64,000 bases of DNA, from contig NZ_ML974131.1 of assembly GCF_004143485.2 (NCBI RefSeq), positions 432,476-496,475 on the forward strand, given 5' to 3'. Below, piece after piece: positions 17,405-26,945 of this stretch. The stretch is from Halorussus amylolyticus (GTDB lineage: Archaea > Halobacteriota > Halobacteria > Halobacteriales > Haladaptataceae). The notes beneath the pieces are model-generated. The model worked only from the letters and a program-made list of their open reading frames with translations. It ran no database searches and was not told where the DNA came from. Position 1 is the stretch's first letter. Each line of letters opens with the position of its first letter. The position numbers and the translations under genes were made by a program.

Positions 17405-18073
17405 CTACTCGAATTTCACGCCCACGTCGTGCATCCCCTCGTTCTCCATCGCGATGTTGATGAGCAGCGGCGTCAGCCCTTCGACCTCCGCGGCGTTCGC
17501 GATTCCGCCCGCCGAGAGCGCGCGAAGTCCCTCGATTTGCTCGGCGAGCGTCACCACGATGTCCACGGCGTCGTCGTTGTCGCCGACGACGAGGGTGTCG
17601 AGGTCGAGTTCCACGTCGAGATTGGCGAGGCGGTCGGCCGAGAGATTGTGGAACGCGCCGACCACAGGGACGCCGTCGGGCGCGGTGTCGGCGACCAGTT
17701 CGGTCACGCTCCCGGCCTTCGGGGGCTTGTAGTGGAAGCCGTCGTCGTCGCGCTTCATCCCGACCGCCGGGGTGACGAGCACGTCGGCGTCAGTGATGCG
17801 GTCGGCGACCGACTCGATAGTGTCCCGGACGTGGTAGGCGGGCACCGCGAGCACCACCACGTCGGCGCGGTCGGCCGCCATCTCGTTTCCGAACCCCTTG
17901 ACCGTGCGCTCGACGCCGACGCTGTCGAGTTCGGTCTCGTACTCTTCGGCCTTGCCTCGCGCGCGCTCGGGGTCGCGAGACCCGACGAGAATCTCGTGGT
18001 CGGTGTCGCGCGCCCACCGGAGCGCGAGCGCCTGTCCGATGTCTCCCGTTCCGCCGAGAAGTGCGATTCGCAT
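17405..18073 (-). CDS. npdG: NADPH-dependent F420 reductase
   Basis: 222 aa dehydrogenase moving hydride between coenzyme F420 and NADP in the cytosol. The N-terminal Rossmann motif is MRIALLGGTGDIGQALALRW, followed by VGSRDPERARGKAEEY for NADP phosphate selection. Mid-protein VVVLAVPAYHVRDTI and VVGAFHNLSADRLAN match the F420-dependent NADP reductase family. ATG at 18073 places the Rossmann strand at the N-terminus as expected. A small membrane protein gene lies 36 bases upstream on the same strand. Confidence 0.93.
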   Translation of the reverse strand: MRIALLGGTGDIGQALALRWARDTDHEILVGSRDPERARGKAEEYETELDSVGVERTVKGFGNEMAADRADVVVLAVPAYHVRDTIESVADRITDADVLVTPAVGMKRDDDGFHYKPPKAGSVTELVADTAPDGVPVVGAFHNLSADRLANLDVELDLDTLVVGDNDDAVDIVVTLAEQIEGLRALSAGGIANAAEVEGLTPLLINIAMENEGMHDVGVKFE

Positions 18074-18109
18074 ACCCCACGTTCGACGCGGGGCCGGATT
18101 AAACATTCC

Positions 18110-18508
18110 TTACCGCGACGCCGACGGCGTTCCGAGCGCGGCCCGAAGCCTGTCGTAGCCGTCGCCCGACGCTCGGCGGGCGACTCGTAGTGCGACCAGC
18201 ACCGTCACGACCCGGCCCGCGAGGTCGAGCGCAGTTTCGGGGGCGACCACGCGCTCGACCGTCCAGAAGCCGACGAGCGAGACGCCGAACAGCGCGAGAA
18301 AGAACAGCGTGAGTCGGCCAGCGCCGTCGTGAGACGCCGTCTTCTGGTTCACGTACCAGCGCGCAATCGGAAGTCCGACAAGGAGAGACACCGCGGCGTA
18401 GGGCCAGAACGCAGTCGGGTTCGGCGCGACGAGCGCGCCGAACAGGATTGCGAGAAAGCCGCCGAGTCCGAGTGTCCACGCCGCGCGTTCGGCGTCTTGC
18501 CAGTTCAT
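18110..18508 (-). CDS. Four-helix membrane protein of unknown function
   Basis: 132 aa with hydrophobic segments at about residues 12-27, 33-50, 67-85 and 95-110 and a short polar tail. No motif I recognise. It reads toward npdG with a 36-base gap, so the two may share a transcript. The open frame, halophile composition and codon use fit a real gene. Confidence 0.6.
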   Translation of the reverse strand: MNWQDAERAAWTLGLGGFLAILFGALVAPNPTAFWPYAAVSLLVGLPIARWYVNQKTASHDGAGRLTLFFLALFGVSLVGFWTVERVVAPETALDLAGRVVTVLVALRVARRASGDGYDRLRAALGTPSASR

Positions 18509-18544
18509 AGGTCAGCTATTGAACGCAATCTCGGAAAATTATTG

Positions 18545-19408
18545 CTATTCCAATATTTCTGGAAGCTCGTTGACCGACGCCACGACCGCATCCGCACCTG
18601 CGTCCTCGTACTTCCGGCGGCCTTCCGCACCGGTCAAACCGCCGGTCAGCACGCCGACCCCGACGTACTCCCGGTCGGGGTCGGCCTCGGCGGCGTTTCG
18701 CGCGGTCTTCACGTCGTCCAAGGTGTCGCCGACGAACACGACCGAGTCGGCGTCGAATCGGTCGGCGAGGGTGACGAGCGCGTGTGGGTGGGGCTTGCCC
18801 TCCTCCCAGTCGTCCATCGTGAACCGCCGGTCGTCGGGTACGCCGAGTCCGGCCCGGCGCTGGGCGATGTCGGCCTCGGCGGCGGGTCTGCCGGTCACGA
18901 TTCCGAGGGGTCGGTCGGCGAGCGCGTCGAGAGTCGCGGGGTCGAGGATGACCGGTTCGTCGTGGATGAACCCCGGCGCGTCGATGTCGGGGGCCTCGCC
19001 CTCGATGTCCGAGTAGAGGTCCGCGCCGAGGTAGAGTTGCTGGAACACCGCCCGGAGGCGCTCGGTGTCCCACGCCTCGCGAACGCGCTCGCGGGCACTG
19101 CCCGCGAGCGCGTCGTCCACGACCGATTCGGCGGCCGAGAGACCGCCGCCCGACTCTCGGATTCGGTCGGTGAAGGCGTCCACGTCGAGGTCGAGTCCCT
19201 CCCGGCGCGCGAGGACGTGAAGCGCCGCGGCGTAGGTGAGTTCCCAGTCGTTGTTGAAACCGCCCGCGTCCTTGAACGCCTGAATCTCGGCCTTCGCGAT
19301 GGTGTCGCCGTAAACGCGCTCTATCGACTCCACGATTGCTCGCCGGTAGGAGTCGGCCACGTCCACGACCACGCCGTCGATGTCCAGCACGACCGCGTCT
19401 GCTTGCAT
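18545..19408 (-). CDS. HAD-superfamily phosphatase (TIGR01548-like)
   Basis: 287 aa. HAD motif I is [16 protein letters not shown], motif III the lysine in [11 protein letters not shown], and motif [15 protein letters not shown]. The alpha-helical cap occupies roughly residues 20-150. Haloarchaeal relatives have been annotated as HAD-type hydrolases possibly related to histidine metabolism, but the substrate is unproven. ATG at 19408 removes nine unrelated residues of the longer frame. It is divergent from the small gene at 19492. Confidence 0.85.
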   Translation of the reverse strand: MQADAVVLDIDGVVVDVADSYRRAIVESIERVYGDTIAKAEIQAFKDAGGFNNDWELTYAAALHVLARREGLDLDVDAFTDRIRESGGGLSAAESVVDDALAGSARERVREAWDTERLRAVFQQLYLGADLYSDIEGEAPDIDAPGFIHDEPVILDPATLDALADRPLGIVTGRPAAEADIAQRRAGLGVPDDRRFTMDDWEEGKPHPHALVTLADRFDADSVVFVGDTLDDVKTARNAAEADPDREYVGVGVLTGGLTGAEGRRKYEDAGADAVVASVNELPEILE

Positions 19409-19491
19409 GCGTGGGGGTAGTGAACCGGCGTTCAAGGGTCTTGCGACGCGTAATCGGAACGTTCAGAACGAATCCGGCCGCCAGTAGGCGT

Positions 19492-19764
19492 GTGACACGA
19501 ACCGTTGACGACCTCCGGAACGAGATTCGCCAGGCAGTCGGGAGATACGAGCGCGTCGAATCGACCGCCTTCACCAAGGAAGCCCTCGCCGCAATCTGCG
19601 ACGCCGTGAGCTACGATATCGAGACGAACCGCCTTCCCGCCAAGTCGGAGATGCGAGCAGGTATCCTCTGGAAAATCGGCGTCGCAGACGACCCGGAGAG
19701 CGCGAAGCGACCCTTCCGGAAGGCGGAACTCGAAGCTATCGCGGACGCGCTCGGAATCGAGTAG
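19492..19764 (+). CDS. Conserved small soluble protein, function unknown
   Basis: 90 aa from a GTG start: VTRTVDDLRNEIRQAVGRYE onward, ending IADALGIE. Largely helical and charged, with no cysteines or membrane helix. The internal motif PFRKAELEAIADAL gives no assignment. The GTG start is chosen because the upstream part of the frame is arginine-rich shadow of the HAD gene. It is convergent with the FNT channel, 20 bases away. Confidence 0.65.
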   Translation: MTRTVDDLRNEIRQAVGRYERVESTAFTKEALAAICDAVSYDIETNRLPAKSEMRAGILWKIGVADDPESAKRPFRKAELEAIADALGIE

Positions 19765-19784
19765 TCGATTATCCTCATTGAGTG

Positions 19785-20570
19785 TCAGTCGTCCTCGCGC
19801 GCCCCCTTCACCTGCGCGACGTGGCTCAGCGTGACCAGACCCAGACCTCCGACGAGGTTCCCGGCGGTGACGACGGCCGTCGTCCCGACCAGCGCGCCGA
19901 CCCCGACGTTCGCACCGAGGAACACGCCGAACAGGACGTGAAGTATCGTGACGACCACGTGGTCGAAGGGGCCGAGCGTCAGCAGGACGCCCACGATGTA
20001 CGCCATCGCGATTCGGCTCCCGACGCTGTTGACCGCCGCCAAGAGAAACGACAGCAGCGAGACGAGTGCGCCTCCGGTGATGGCCTTCACGAACTCGGCG
20101 GACGGTTCACGGCGGACGATTTCCTCGGCGGTCGTGACGAGGACGTGGGGCGTCCCCGACGGAAGCGCGCCTTCGACCGACAGGAGGGCCACGAGGAGCG
20201 CGCCGCCGACGAGGTTGAACGCGAACGTGAGCGTCCAGAGCCGAACCAGCGGGCCGACCAGCCACGACTCCGATTCGTCGGCCGCTTTCGCGACCGGGTC
20301 GAAGAAGTTCTCGTTGAACAGTTCGGCCCGGCCGACGACCAGAAACACGACCCCGGTGCCGAACGCGAGCGCCCCTGCGACTGGGGCGACCTCGTCGAAC
20401 TCGGGTTCGACCGCGGCCTCCACGATGCCGAGCGCGGCCATCCCGAAGACGATGGTGAATCCCGCGATGAAACTGGTCGAGACGAGTTCGAGCAACGACT
20501 GGTCGAGGCGGCGCTCGCCCTCGGCGACCGCTCGGTCGAAGATTTCTGCGGGGTCGGGCGCGACCGACAC
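19785..20570 (-). CDS. Formate/nitrite transporter (FNT) family channel
   Basis: 261 aa with six hydrophobic segments forming the FNT aquaporin-like fold. Family-like positions include the N-terminal SFIAGFTIVFG helix, VVGRAELFNENFF after helix three, and LGANVGVGALVGTTAVVTAGNLVGG near the end. FNT proteins conduct small monovalent anions such as formate, nitrite or hydrosulfide. No nitrite- or formate-metabolism gene is adjacent, so the substrate is open. Confidence 0.9.
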   Translation of the reverse strand: MSVAPDPAEIFDRAVAEGERRLDQSLLELVSTSFIAGFTIVFGMAALGIVEAAVEPEFDEVAPVAGALAFGTGVVFLVVGRAELFNENFFDPVAKAADESESWLVGPLVRLWTLTFAFNLVGGALLVALLSVEGALPSGTPHVLVTTAEEIVRREPSAEFVKAITGGALVSLLSFLLAAVNSVGSRIAMAYIVGVLLTLGPFDHVVVTILHVLFGVFLGANVGVGALVGTTAVVTAGNLVGGLGLVTLSHVAQVKGAREDD

Positions 20571-20627
20571 GCTTCACTCGTCGGTCGGATTTCGGAAAAA
20601 CGTCGTGGCAGGCCCGCCAGCCGGAGA

Positions 20628-21179
20628 CTACTGCAGTACGCCCATCGAGATGACCGCGACGAACAGCAAGCCGAGCGCGTATATCGCGTCGAGCCAGAAG
20701 AAACTCAGCAGATTGGCGACGTAGATAACCGCAACGACCGGCAAGGCGAGCAACACGAGCGGCGCACTTCGCCACTCGCGCTTGGTTCGGTTCCAGATGG
20801 TCTCCGCGTCGCCGGTACTCGGGAAAGCGTGCATTCCGACGCTCGCACCGAGCCACAGCAAGCCGTAGGCGGGCGCGCCGAACTGGTCGACGTAGAGTCC
20901 GCTTCCGTCGGGTTTCCCCCAGAGAAGCGCGAGCGCTCCGAACAGTCCCAACGCCAGCGCGGTGTTCAGGACGAACGGCGCGACGCTGACGGCGAGCGAG
21001 GCGCGAAAGCGCTCGGGTTCGTCGTGGAGGACGTACCCGGCGGGATTGCCGACTCGGAAGTAGCAGACCTCGGCGACTGGAATGTCGTAGCGGTCGCAGA
21101 CCTTTTTGTGGGCGAACTCGTGGACGACGACGCCGGGGAACGTCACGAGACTTATCAGGAACCCGGGAATGATGAGCAT
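20628..21179 (-). CDS. Membrane metalloprotease, M50/DUF3267-like
   Basis: 183 aa with about four membrane helices. A zinc motif HEFAH occurs at residues 20-24 (FPGVVVHEFAHKKVCDRY), typical of site-2-protease-like peptidases in which the HExxH sits in the first helix. The second metal ligand is not obvious, possibly in the last third. A TATA-like CTTTATTA lies about 30 bases upstream of ATG 21179, implying leaderless transcription. It follows the FNT gene's strand but is 57 bases upstream of it. Confidence 0.8.
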   Translation of the reverse strand: MLIIPGFLISLVTFPGVVVHEFAHKKVCDRYDIPVAEVCYFRVGNPAGYVLHDEPERFRASLAVSVAPFVLNTALALGLFGALALLWGKPDGSGLYVDQFGAPAYGLLWLGASVGMHAFPSTGDAETIWNRTKREWRSAPLVLLALPVVAVIYVANLLSFFWLDAIYALGLLFVAVISMGVLQ

Positions 21180-21297
21180 ACCGCGAACGTTTCATCTCGA
21201 AGTAATAAAGTTAGGTTTCATTATCGTCGGCGATAATTTCCTCGATTCGCGTCCGAACGTCCGATTCGCTCACTGCGGACGCGCTACTCTTGCGCCA

Positions 21298-21687
21298 TTA
21301 TTCTCGCGCCACGAACACCGTGTCGCCCGGAATCGTCTCGCGCTCGACGGGAACCGCGGGCTGGTCGCCGCCCAGGGTGGTGAACAGCAACGCGGCGTCG
21401 GCCCGGCGCGCGAGGTCGCGCGCCGGGCCGTGAAGTTCGGGCGGGAAATTCAGCGCGTAGATGGCGTCGGCGTCCCGATAGACCGCGAGGTCGGGGTCGA
21501 AAACGTCGTCCGCGACGAACGCGACGCCCGCCGGGACTTCTCGGGGATGGACGTCGGTCGCGGTCACCGTCTTTCCGGCGTCGGCGAGCGCGGCCGCCAC
21601 GTCGGTCCGGCGGCCGATTCCGACCTCCACGAGCGTCTCGAACCCCGAGAGGCGGTCGGCGAGGGCGTCGCGGGTGTGTGGGTCCAC
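21298..21687 (-). CDS. UPF0146 family protein
   Basis: 129 aa from a GTG start (VDPHTRDALADRLSGFETLV). Has a methyltransferase-like Rossmann start, VEVGIGRRTDVAAALADAG then VTATDVHPREVPAGVAFVADD, and YALNFPPELHGPARDLAR. This matches archaeal UPF0146, a small SAM-methyltransferase-like family lacking a proven reaction. GTG 21687 is chosen because no in-frame ATG exists between it and the antisense amzA region. It is divergent from amzA, 39 bases apart. Confidence 0.85.
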   Translation of the reverse strand: MDPHTRDALADRLSGFETLVEVGIGRRTDVAAALADAGKTVTATDVHPREVPAGVAFVADDVFDPDLAVYRDADAIYALNFPPELHGPARDLARRADAALLFTTLGGDQPAVPVERETIPGDTVFVARE

Positions 21688-21726
21688 GGCGGGAAGTTTA
21701 TGGGCCGCTCGCGCATAGTGGTTCCT

Positions 21727-22248
21727 ATGCTCGTTGATGTCGTCCCAGTCGGGGACGTTTCCGCGCAGGTCAAGCGGCAGGCCTCGGCCGCGCTCCGCTC
21801 TGTCTACGACTGCGAGGTCACGATTCACGAATCCCAGTCGGTCCCCACCGGGGCCCACGACGAGAAACGCGACCAGTACCGGGCCGAGGAGTTCATCGAA
21901 CTCGCGGGCCGAATCGGGTCGGGCGCGAAGAACATCGCCATCACGCCTAAGGACCTGTTCTACCGCAGACGAAACTACGTCTTCGGTCTCGCCTACCTCG
22001 ACGGCAAGGGGAGCGTCATCTCGACCTACCGACTCCAGACCTCCAGCGACGGCGGCTTCTCGAATCGGAGCGCGAGCGACATCTTCTCCGACCGGGTTCG
22101 CAAGGAGGTCGTCCACGAAATCGGCCACACGATGGGTCTCGAACACTGCGACAACAAGCGGTGCGTGATGAACTTCTCGCCCACCGTCCGAGAGGTGGAC
22201 GTGAAAGAGGAGAATCTCTGCGGGTCGTGTCAGCGAATCGTTCTATGA
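21727..22248 (+). CDS. amzA: Archaemetzincin zinc protease
   Basis: 173 aa. The metzincin zinc site HEIGHTMGLEHC is at residues 130-141, followed by the Cys-rich segment CDNKRCVMNF and LCGSCQRIVL that binds a second zinc in this family. It is intact and of usual length, with no signal peptide, so cytosolic; the physiological substrate is unknown. ATG at 21727. Its last six bases overlap the convergent arylsulfotransferase-like gene. Confidence 0.95.
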   Translation: MLVDVVPVGDVSAQVKRQASAALRSVYDCEVTIHESQSVPTGAHDEKRDQYRAEEFIELAGRIGSGAKNIAITPKDLFYRRRNYVFGLAYLDGKGSVISTYRLQTSSDGGFSNRSASDIFSDRVRKEVVHEIGHTMGLEHCDNKRCVMNFSPTVREVDVKEENLCGSCQRIVL

Positions 22249-23547
22249 GCGGAGTCGGCGAAGCCAGCCCACGCCGCGCCACCTGAGTCCTTCGATTCCT
22301 GCTCCGAGGAGCGCCAGCACGCTCACGAACAGCGGAATCGCCTGCTCGCCGAACCCGGTCGGCAGGACGTACTTGGTTATCGAGACGCCGTAGTTCAGAT
22401 ACTGCTCGACTATCCACCGATTCTCCTCGGCGTCTGCGAGTCCCGCATCGTCGGCGGTGGGTCGGTCGCTGCTCCCCTCGCCGGGAAGTCGGTCGGCCTC
22501 GTAGGGCAGGCCGCCCGTTTTCACGGCCCACACGATTTCGCCCTCCTCGTTCACCTGCACCACGCGGTCGTTGTACGAGTCGGTGACGAGCGTGTGCCCG
22601 TTCGGCTGTCGGTCGGCGTCCCGGGGCCACTGGAGCGTGCCGCTCCCGCCGAACGTCCAGACGACTTCGCCGTCGGCGTTCATCTCGACGATACGGTCGT
22701 GTTCGCTGTCGGCCACGAGCAGGTGGTCGTCGGCCAGCCTGTCGGGGTTGTGCTGCTCGTGGAGAATCTCACCCTCCTCGTGGTAGTCGTCCGGTCCGAC
22801 CACGGGTTCGACGCTCACCGAGCCGTCGTCTTCGACGTGGAGTTCGGCCACGGTGTCGAAGTTTCGGAGGCTAATCTGGAACACGCCGGGTTCGAGTCGG
22901 TCCACGTCGTTGACGTGGGTCCAGTCGCCCTCGGGACCTATCTCGTCGGGGCGCTCGTAGTCGTCGGTGGCGTACCACTCCCAGACGATGTCCTTCGATT
23001 CGTTCACCGCGAACACGCGGTCGTTGCCCATGTCCACCATCACCCAGTGGTCTTCGCCGTCCACGGTGTAGTGGTCGGCGTCGTGGAGTTCGTGTTCGTG
23101 AAGCTCCACGTCGTACCACGCGTACTCCCACACCGTGTCGTTGGTCGATTGCTCGACGATTCGGAGGCTGTTGCGGACGCAGTTAGTGTACCCGTCGTTC
23201 TGATACTCCTCGGGACAGTCGGCGTCGGGAATCTCCTCCGCGGTCGAAATCTGGATGCGGTCGGGACCCAGCGCCTCCACGTCGAACACGTCGTCGGTCT
23301 CGTCGTACTCCCAGACGACCTCGCCCTCGGGCGACACCTCGATGGCTCGTCCCTCGTCCTGATACCCCTGCAACGCGACGAGAGTGTTGTTTTCGGGCGA
23401 GTGGTCGTTCACCGTCAGTTGGGGATACGCCGGGGCCGAGAGGACGCCGACGGTCGCGACTGCGAGACAGACCACCGCGAGGCACGCGAACAGCTTTGCG
23501 CGCCTCTCGTGGCCGGTGCCGAACCAGACTAAGAGGACACGTATCAC
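22243..23547 (-). CDS. Arylsulfotransferase-like (ASST) beta-propeller membrane protein
   Basis: 434 aa. An N-terminal helix (about residues 18-40) and a C-terminal helix near residue 400 bracket a beta-propeller with repeated G-VVWEY / RVVQVNEEGEIVWAV strands and N-GHTLVTDSYNDRVV blades, as in ASST-like proteins. Two cysteines (DADCPEEY and YTNCVRN) may form a disulfide outside the cell. Catalytic His of true ASSTs cannot be confirmed, so sulfate transfer is only possible. Ends six bases inside amzA. Confidence 0.75.
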   Translation of the reverse strand: MIRVLLVWFGTGHERRAKLFACLAVVCLAVATVGVLSAPAYPQLTVNDHSPENNTLVALQGYQDEGRAIEVSPEGEVVWEYDETDDVFDVEALGPDRIQISTAEEIPDADCPEEYQNDGYTNCVRNSLRIVEQSTNDTVWEYAWYDVELHEHELHDADHYTVDGEDHWVMVDMGNDRVFAVNESKDIVWEWYATDDYERPDEIGPEGDWTHVNDVDRLEPGVFQISLRNFDTVAELHVEDDGSVSVEPVVGPDDYHEEGEILHEQHNPDRLADDHLLVADSEHDRIVEMNADGEVVWTFGGSGTLQWPRDADRQPNGHTLVTDSYNDRVVQVNEEGEIVWAVKTGGLPYEADRLPGEGSSDRPTADDAGLADAEENRWIVEQYLNYGVSITKYVLPTGFGEQAIPLFVSVLALLGAGIEGLRWRGVGWLRRLRS

Positions 23548-23673
23548 TAAGTGGGGCTATGCATGCACGAACGAAAACCGTTCGGTTCTTCGTTGACTCC
23601 GACAGCCTCCTGCCCGGCGCGCAGGAACAGTCAAAAGCCGAGAGAAGAACCGTTCCCACCGAAAACCGAGTTT

Positions 23674-25488
23674 TCAGGGCGCGTAGTAGTACTCGCCCTG
23701 CTTCTTCTGCTGTTTGTCCAACTGACTGCCCGGCTTGTTGATGCGCGGGCGGCCGACGTTCTCGTCGCGCCGGAAGGTGATATCGAGGTTGGCGAGGAAG
23801 TCGTTCATCCCCTCGCGCATCTCCTTGGGTTTGCTCGCGCGGCCGCGAACGGCGGGTTCGCCGTCGAACACCATCAGGCGGTCGGCGAGCAGGTCCATCA
23901 AGTAGATGTCGTGGTCGATGACCAGCACGGTGGCGTCCTGCTGTTCGGCGAACCGCCGGATGGCGCGGGTCGCGCGCACCCGCTGTTCGACGTCGAGGTA
24001 CGCCGAGGGTTCGTCGAGCAGGTAGAGGTCCGCGGACTTCGAGAGGCAGGCCGCGATGGCGACTCGCTGGCGCTCGCCGCCCGAGAGGTCGGTGAGGTTC
24101 TGCTCCATGATGCGCTCTAACTGGAGCGGTTGGGCGATTTCGGTGTTCCAGTACGACGACCCCACGCGGTCGGTGATCGAATGCATGAACGCGTCCACGC
24201 GCATCGGCTGGTCGATTTCGATGTACTGGGGCTTGTACGCGATGTCGAGGCTGAAATCGAGTTCGCCTTCATCGGGTTCGAGTTGGCCCGCCAGCAGTTT
24301 CGCGAGCGTCGATTTCCCGATGCCGTTCGGGCCGACGACGCCCAGCACTTCGTTCTCGCGAATCGCGCCGCCCTCCACGTCGAGACCGAACTCCCCCTCG
24401 CCGTAGGACTTCGAGAGGTCGGGGTACTCGACGAGGGTGTCGGCGCGCGTGACCTGCCGCGGTGCGTGCTCCTCGAACTCGATGGCGTTCGGCCGGATGC
24501 GCATGTTCTCGTTGTCGAGGTAGCCTTCGAGATACTCGTTGATGCCGTTCCGAACCGATTTCGGCGAGGTGATGACACCGTACGCGCCGGGTTCACCGTA
24601 CGCGACGTGGAGATTGTCGGCCACCAAATCGAGGATGGCGAGGTCGTGTTCGACCACGAGTATCGACTTGCCGTGTTCCTCGGCCATCTCCTGAATCAGG
24701 CGCGCGGCGGCCACTCGCTGGCTGATGTCGAGGTACGGCGTGATTTCGTCGATGAAGTAGAAGTCGGCGTCGCGGGCGAGCGCGGCCACGAGCGCGACCC
24801 GCTGGAGTTCGCCGCCCGAGAGGCTGTCGATGGACTGGTCCATCACGTGCTCGATTTCGAGGCGGGAGAGCAGGTCGTCGAGGACGCCGCGCTCGTCGGT
24901 GTTTTCGAGCAGGGCGGAGGTCGGGCCGTCGAATCGGTCGGGAATCTTATCGACGTACTGGGGCTTGCGAGCCACGCTCACGCCGCCGTCCTTGACCGAA
25001 TCGAGGTAGTCCTGTAGCTCGGTGCCCCGGTAGGCGTCGAGGACCGCCTCCCACCCCGGCGGGTCGGCGTACTCGCCGAGGTTGGGCGCGAGTTCGCCCG
25101 CGAGAATCTTCACGGCCGTCGTCTTCCCGATGCCGTTCGGGCCGAGGATGCCCGTGACCTGTCCCTCCAGCGGGACCGGCAGGCCGTACAGCGAGAAGGC
25201 GTTCTCGCCGTAGCGGTGGACCGGTTCGTCCTGCAACTCCTGGGGGAGATTGATGATTTCGATGGCGTCGAACGGGCACTTCTCGACGCAGATACCGCAG
25301 GTCTCGCCGAGACAGATTTCCTCGCTGATGTGAATCTGGTCGGGACCCCCTTCGTCGGCGTCTTCGCCCCGGAGCGTGATGCACTCCTTGCCGGTGCGGT
25401 TCGGCGGGCAGTAGTTCTTGCACTCGTAACTGCACCGGTCTGGCTGACACCGTTCGAGGTCCACGACCGCGATGCTGTCGTCCGCCAT
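23674..25488 (-). CDS. Ribosome recycling ATPase ABCE1 (Rli1)
   Basis: 604 aa essential archaeal factor that splits ribosomes after termination. The N-terminus holds two 4Fe-4S clusters: CQPDRCSYECKNYC with a distal Cys, and CLGETCGICVEKCPFDAI. Twin nucleotide-binding domains follow, with Walker A GPNGIGKTT and GPNGIGKST and signatures LSGGELQRVA and LSGGERQRVA. ATG at 25488 gives MADDSIAVVDLERCQPDRC. It follows the EMC6-like gene by two bases, a tight operon. Confidence 0.98.
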   Translation of the reverse strand: MADDSIAVVDLERCQPDRCSYECKNYCPPNRTGKECITLRGEDADEGGPDQIHISEEICLGETCGICVEKCPFDAIEIINLPQELQDEPVHRYGENAFSLYGLPVPLEGQVTGILGPNGIGKTTAVKILAGELAPNLGEYADPPGWEAVLDAYRGTELQDYLDSVKDGGVSVARKPQYVDKIPDRFDGPTSALLENTDERGVLDDLLSRLEIEHVMDQSIDSLSGGELQRVALVAALARDADFYFIDEITPYLDISQRVAAARLIQEMAEEHGKSILVVEHDLAILDLVADNLHVAYGEPGAYGVITSPKSVRNGINEYLEGYLDNENMRIRPNAIEFEEHAPRQVTRADTLVEYPDLSKSYGEGEFGLDVEGGAIRENEVLGVVGPNGIGKSTLAKLLAGQLEPDEGELDFSLDIAYKPQYIEIDQPMRVDAFMHSITDRVGSSYWNTEIAQPLQLERIMEQNLTDLSGGERQRVAIAACLSKSADLYLLDEPSAYLDVEQRVRATRAIRRFAEQQDATVLVIDHDIYLMDLLADRLMVFDGEPAVRGRASKPKEMREGMNDFLANLDITFRRDENVGRPRINKPGSQLDKQQKKQGEYYYAP

Positions 25489-25490
25489 GA

Positions 25491-25793
25491 TTAGAAGGTG
25501 ACGTTGCTGGTCAGCAGAATCGTCCACGTCACGAACCAGAGCGAGAACGTCATGAACATCACGTAGAGGTGGTCCTTGGTCGAGAAGTCCGCCAAGTCGA
25601 TGCCCAGCACCTGCAGGACGGGGAACTGAGCGAAGACGAACGCGCCCACGACCGCCAGCCCGAGCTGGCTCTGGGGTTCGGTCCCGAGGAACCACGCGGA
25701 CGCGACGGCCGCGGCGACCCCCGCGAGCGTGGAGACGGCCGTCACCGTCACCCCTCGCATGTGGGACGCTCGCTGTTCGGAAGCTGTAGCCAT
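25491..25793 (-). CDS. EMC6-like membrane protein
   Basis: 100 aa with three hydrophobic segments (about 15-37, 44-62, 77-96). Size, topology and position directly upstream of ABCE1 match the haloarchaeal EMC6-like family, distant relatives of a eukaryotic ER membrane-insertase subunit. The two-base gap to ABCE1 implies joint expression, a hint of a link between membrane protein synthesis and ribosome recycling, though this is inference. Confidence 0.7.
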   Translation of the reverse strand: MATASEQRASHMRGVTVTAVSTLAGVAAAVASAWFLGTEPQSQLGLAVVGAFVFAQFPVLQVLGIDLADFSTKDHLYVMFMTFSLWFVTWTILLTSNVTF

Positions 25794-25976
25794 ACACGTG
25801 AGTGAGGGGTCCGTGTTGAAAAACCCAACCTTTCGGCCCGACTTGGCGGCGGGGAGAGTCGAAGCGCGACCGCGCTACTCGAAGACGGTGGGTCACCACC
25901 ATCTCCTCGGAATAACTCTTGGTAATTATGTCGCCTTCGTTGGAGGAGTACGTTTAATAAGCGTCTACGTGTCGAA

Positions 25977-26537
25977 ATGGATATGTCGTCCCAAGAAGTC
26001 CGACTTCGAAGCACGATTGCAGGGTTCACCGCGGAAGGAAAACTCCACACGCTGAGCGTGTGGTTCATTCTCGCGCTCAGACTCATGATGGGCCTCGCCT
26101 TCTTCCAGAGCGGCATCGACAAGGTGCTCTCGGGGAGCTTCGACGCCGCGGGCTACCTCCAGAACGCGCCACCGGCCAACGGGAGTCCCGCCGCGGACCT
26201 GTTCGTCGCGATGGGCGAGACCGCGTGGTTCGTGGAGTTCGTCAACGTCGCGGTGCCGTGGGGCGAAATCCTCATCGGACTCGGCCTGCTCGTCGGTGCA
26301 TTCACCCGACTCGCGGCGTTCTGGGGCGCGTTCCTGATGCTCCTGTTCTACCTCGGAAACTGGGACATCTCCCACGGCTACATCAACGGCGACTTCGCGT
26401 ACATGCTGGTGTTCCTCTCGGTCGCGGCGTTCGGCGCTGGCCGAATCCTCGGTCTCGACGCGTACATCGAGCAGTACGAAATCGACGGGCAACCGCTGGC
26501 CGAGCGACATCCGTGGACCAGATACATCCTCGGGTGA
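25977..26537 (+). CDS. DoxX family membrane protein
   Basis: 186 aa with four membrane helices. The DoxX/DoxD-type pattern is visible: LRLMMGLAFFQSGIDKVLSG in helix one, then EILIGLGLLVGAFTRLAAF and FAYMLVFLSVAAFGAGRI. Such proteins are small subunits of quinone-linked thiosulfate oxidation or membrane redox complexes, with the role often unproven. TATA-like TTTAATA (25953-25959) lies 24 bases before ATG 25977; a second ATG at 25983 fits a leaderless start about as well. Confidence 0.88.
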   Translation: MDMSSQEVRLRSTIAGFTAEGKLHTLSVWFILALRLMMGLAFFQSGIDKVLSGSFDAAGYLQNAPPANGSPAADLFVAMGETAWFVEFVNVAVPWGEILIGLGLLVGAFTRLAAFWGAFLMLLFYLGNWDISHGYINGDFAYMLVFLSVAAFGAGRILGLDAYIEQYEIDGQPLAERHPWTRYILG

Positions 26538-26660
26538 CGTGTCCGGTCGAAATCGACCGGTTCACGACGCCACGACCGAATGAGTACCGGTAACATCAGT
26601 CAGATTACGCGTGGCAGTCGTTCTCAATACTTTTATGACGGTTGCGAGTTTCGAATCGTA

Positions 26661-26945
26661 ATGATGGTATCTCAGGCCGAGCGCGAAAACATCGACGAAC
26701 TCCCGCCGAGTGCGAAGCTGGTTTTCAAAGTGTTGGAATACAACGGTGCGTTGACCCAGAAACAAATCGTCGAGGAGTCGATGCTGTCGGCCCGAACGGT
26801 CCGATACGCTCTCGAACGACTGGAAGAGCTCGAAGTGGTCCAGGAGGACGTGTACTTCGCCGACGCGCGACAGAATCTCTACGAAATCGACGTTGCGACC
26901 GAGACGACGCCGGAGGCCGCCGACGCCCAGCAGTGCGCCGAGTAG
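26661..26945 (+). CDS. Winged-helix transcriptional regulator, MarR-like
   Basis: 94 aa. A winged HTH is evident: AKLVFKVLEYNGALTQKQIV, SMLSARTVRYALERLEELEV (recognition helix) and a wing VYFADARQNLYEI. No sensor domain, so it probably acts as a small local or general regulator. Tandem ATGs at 26661 and 26664 are both possible starts. TATA-like ACTTTTATG lies about 30 bases upstream (near 26628). Stand-alone gene; target unknown. Confidence 0.8.
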   Translation: MMVSQAERENIDELPPSAKLVFKVLEYNGALTQKQIVEESMLSARTVRYALERLEELEVVQEDVYFADARQNLYEIDVATETTPEAADAQQCAE

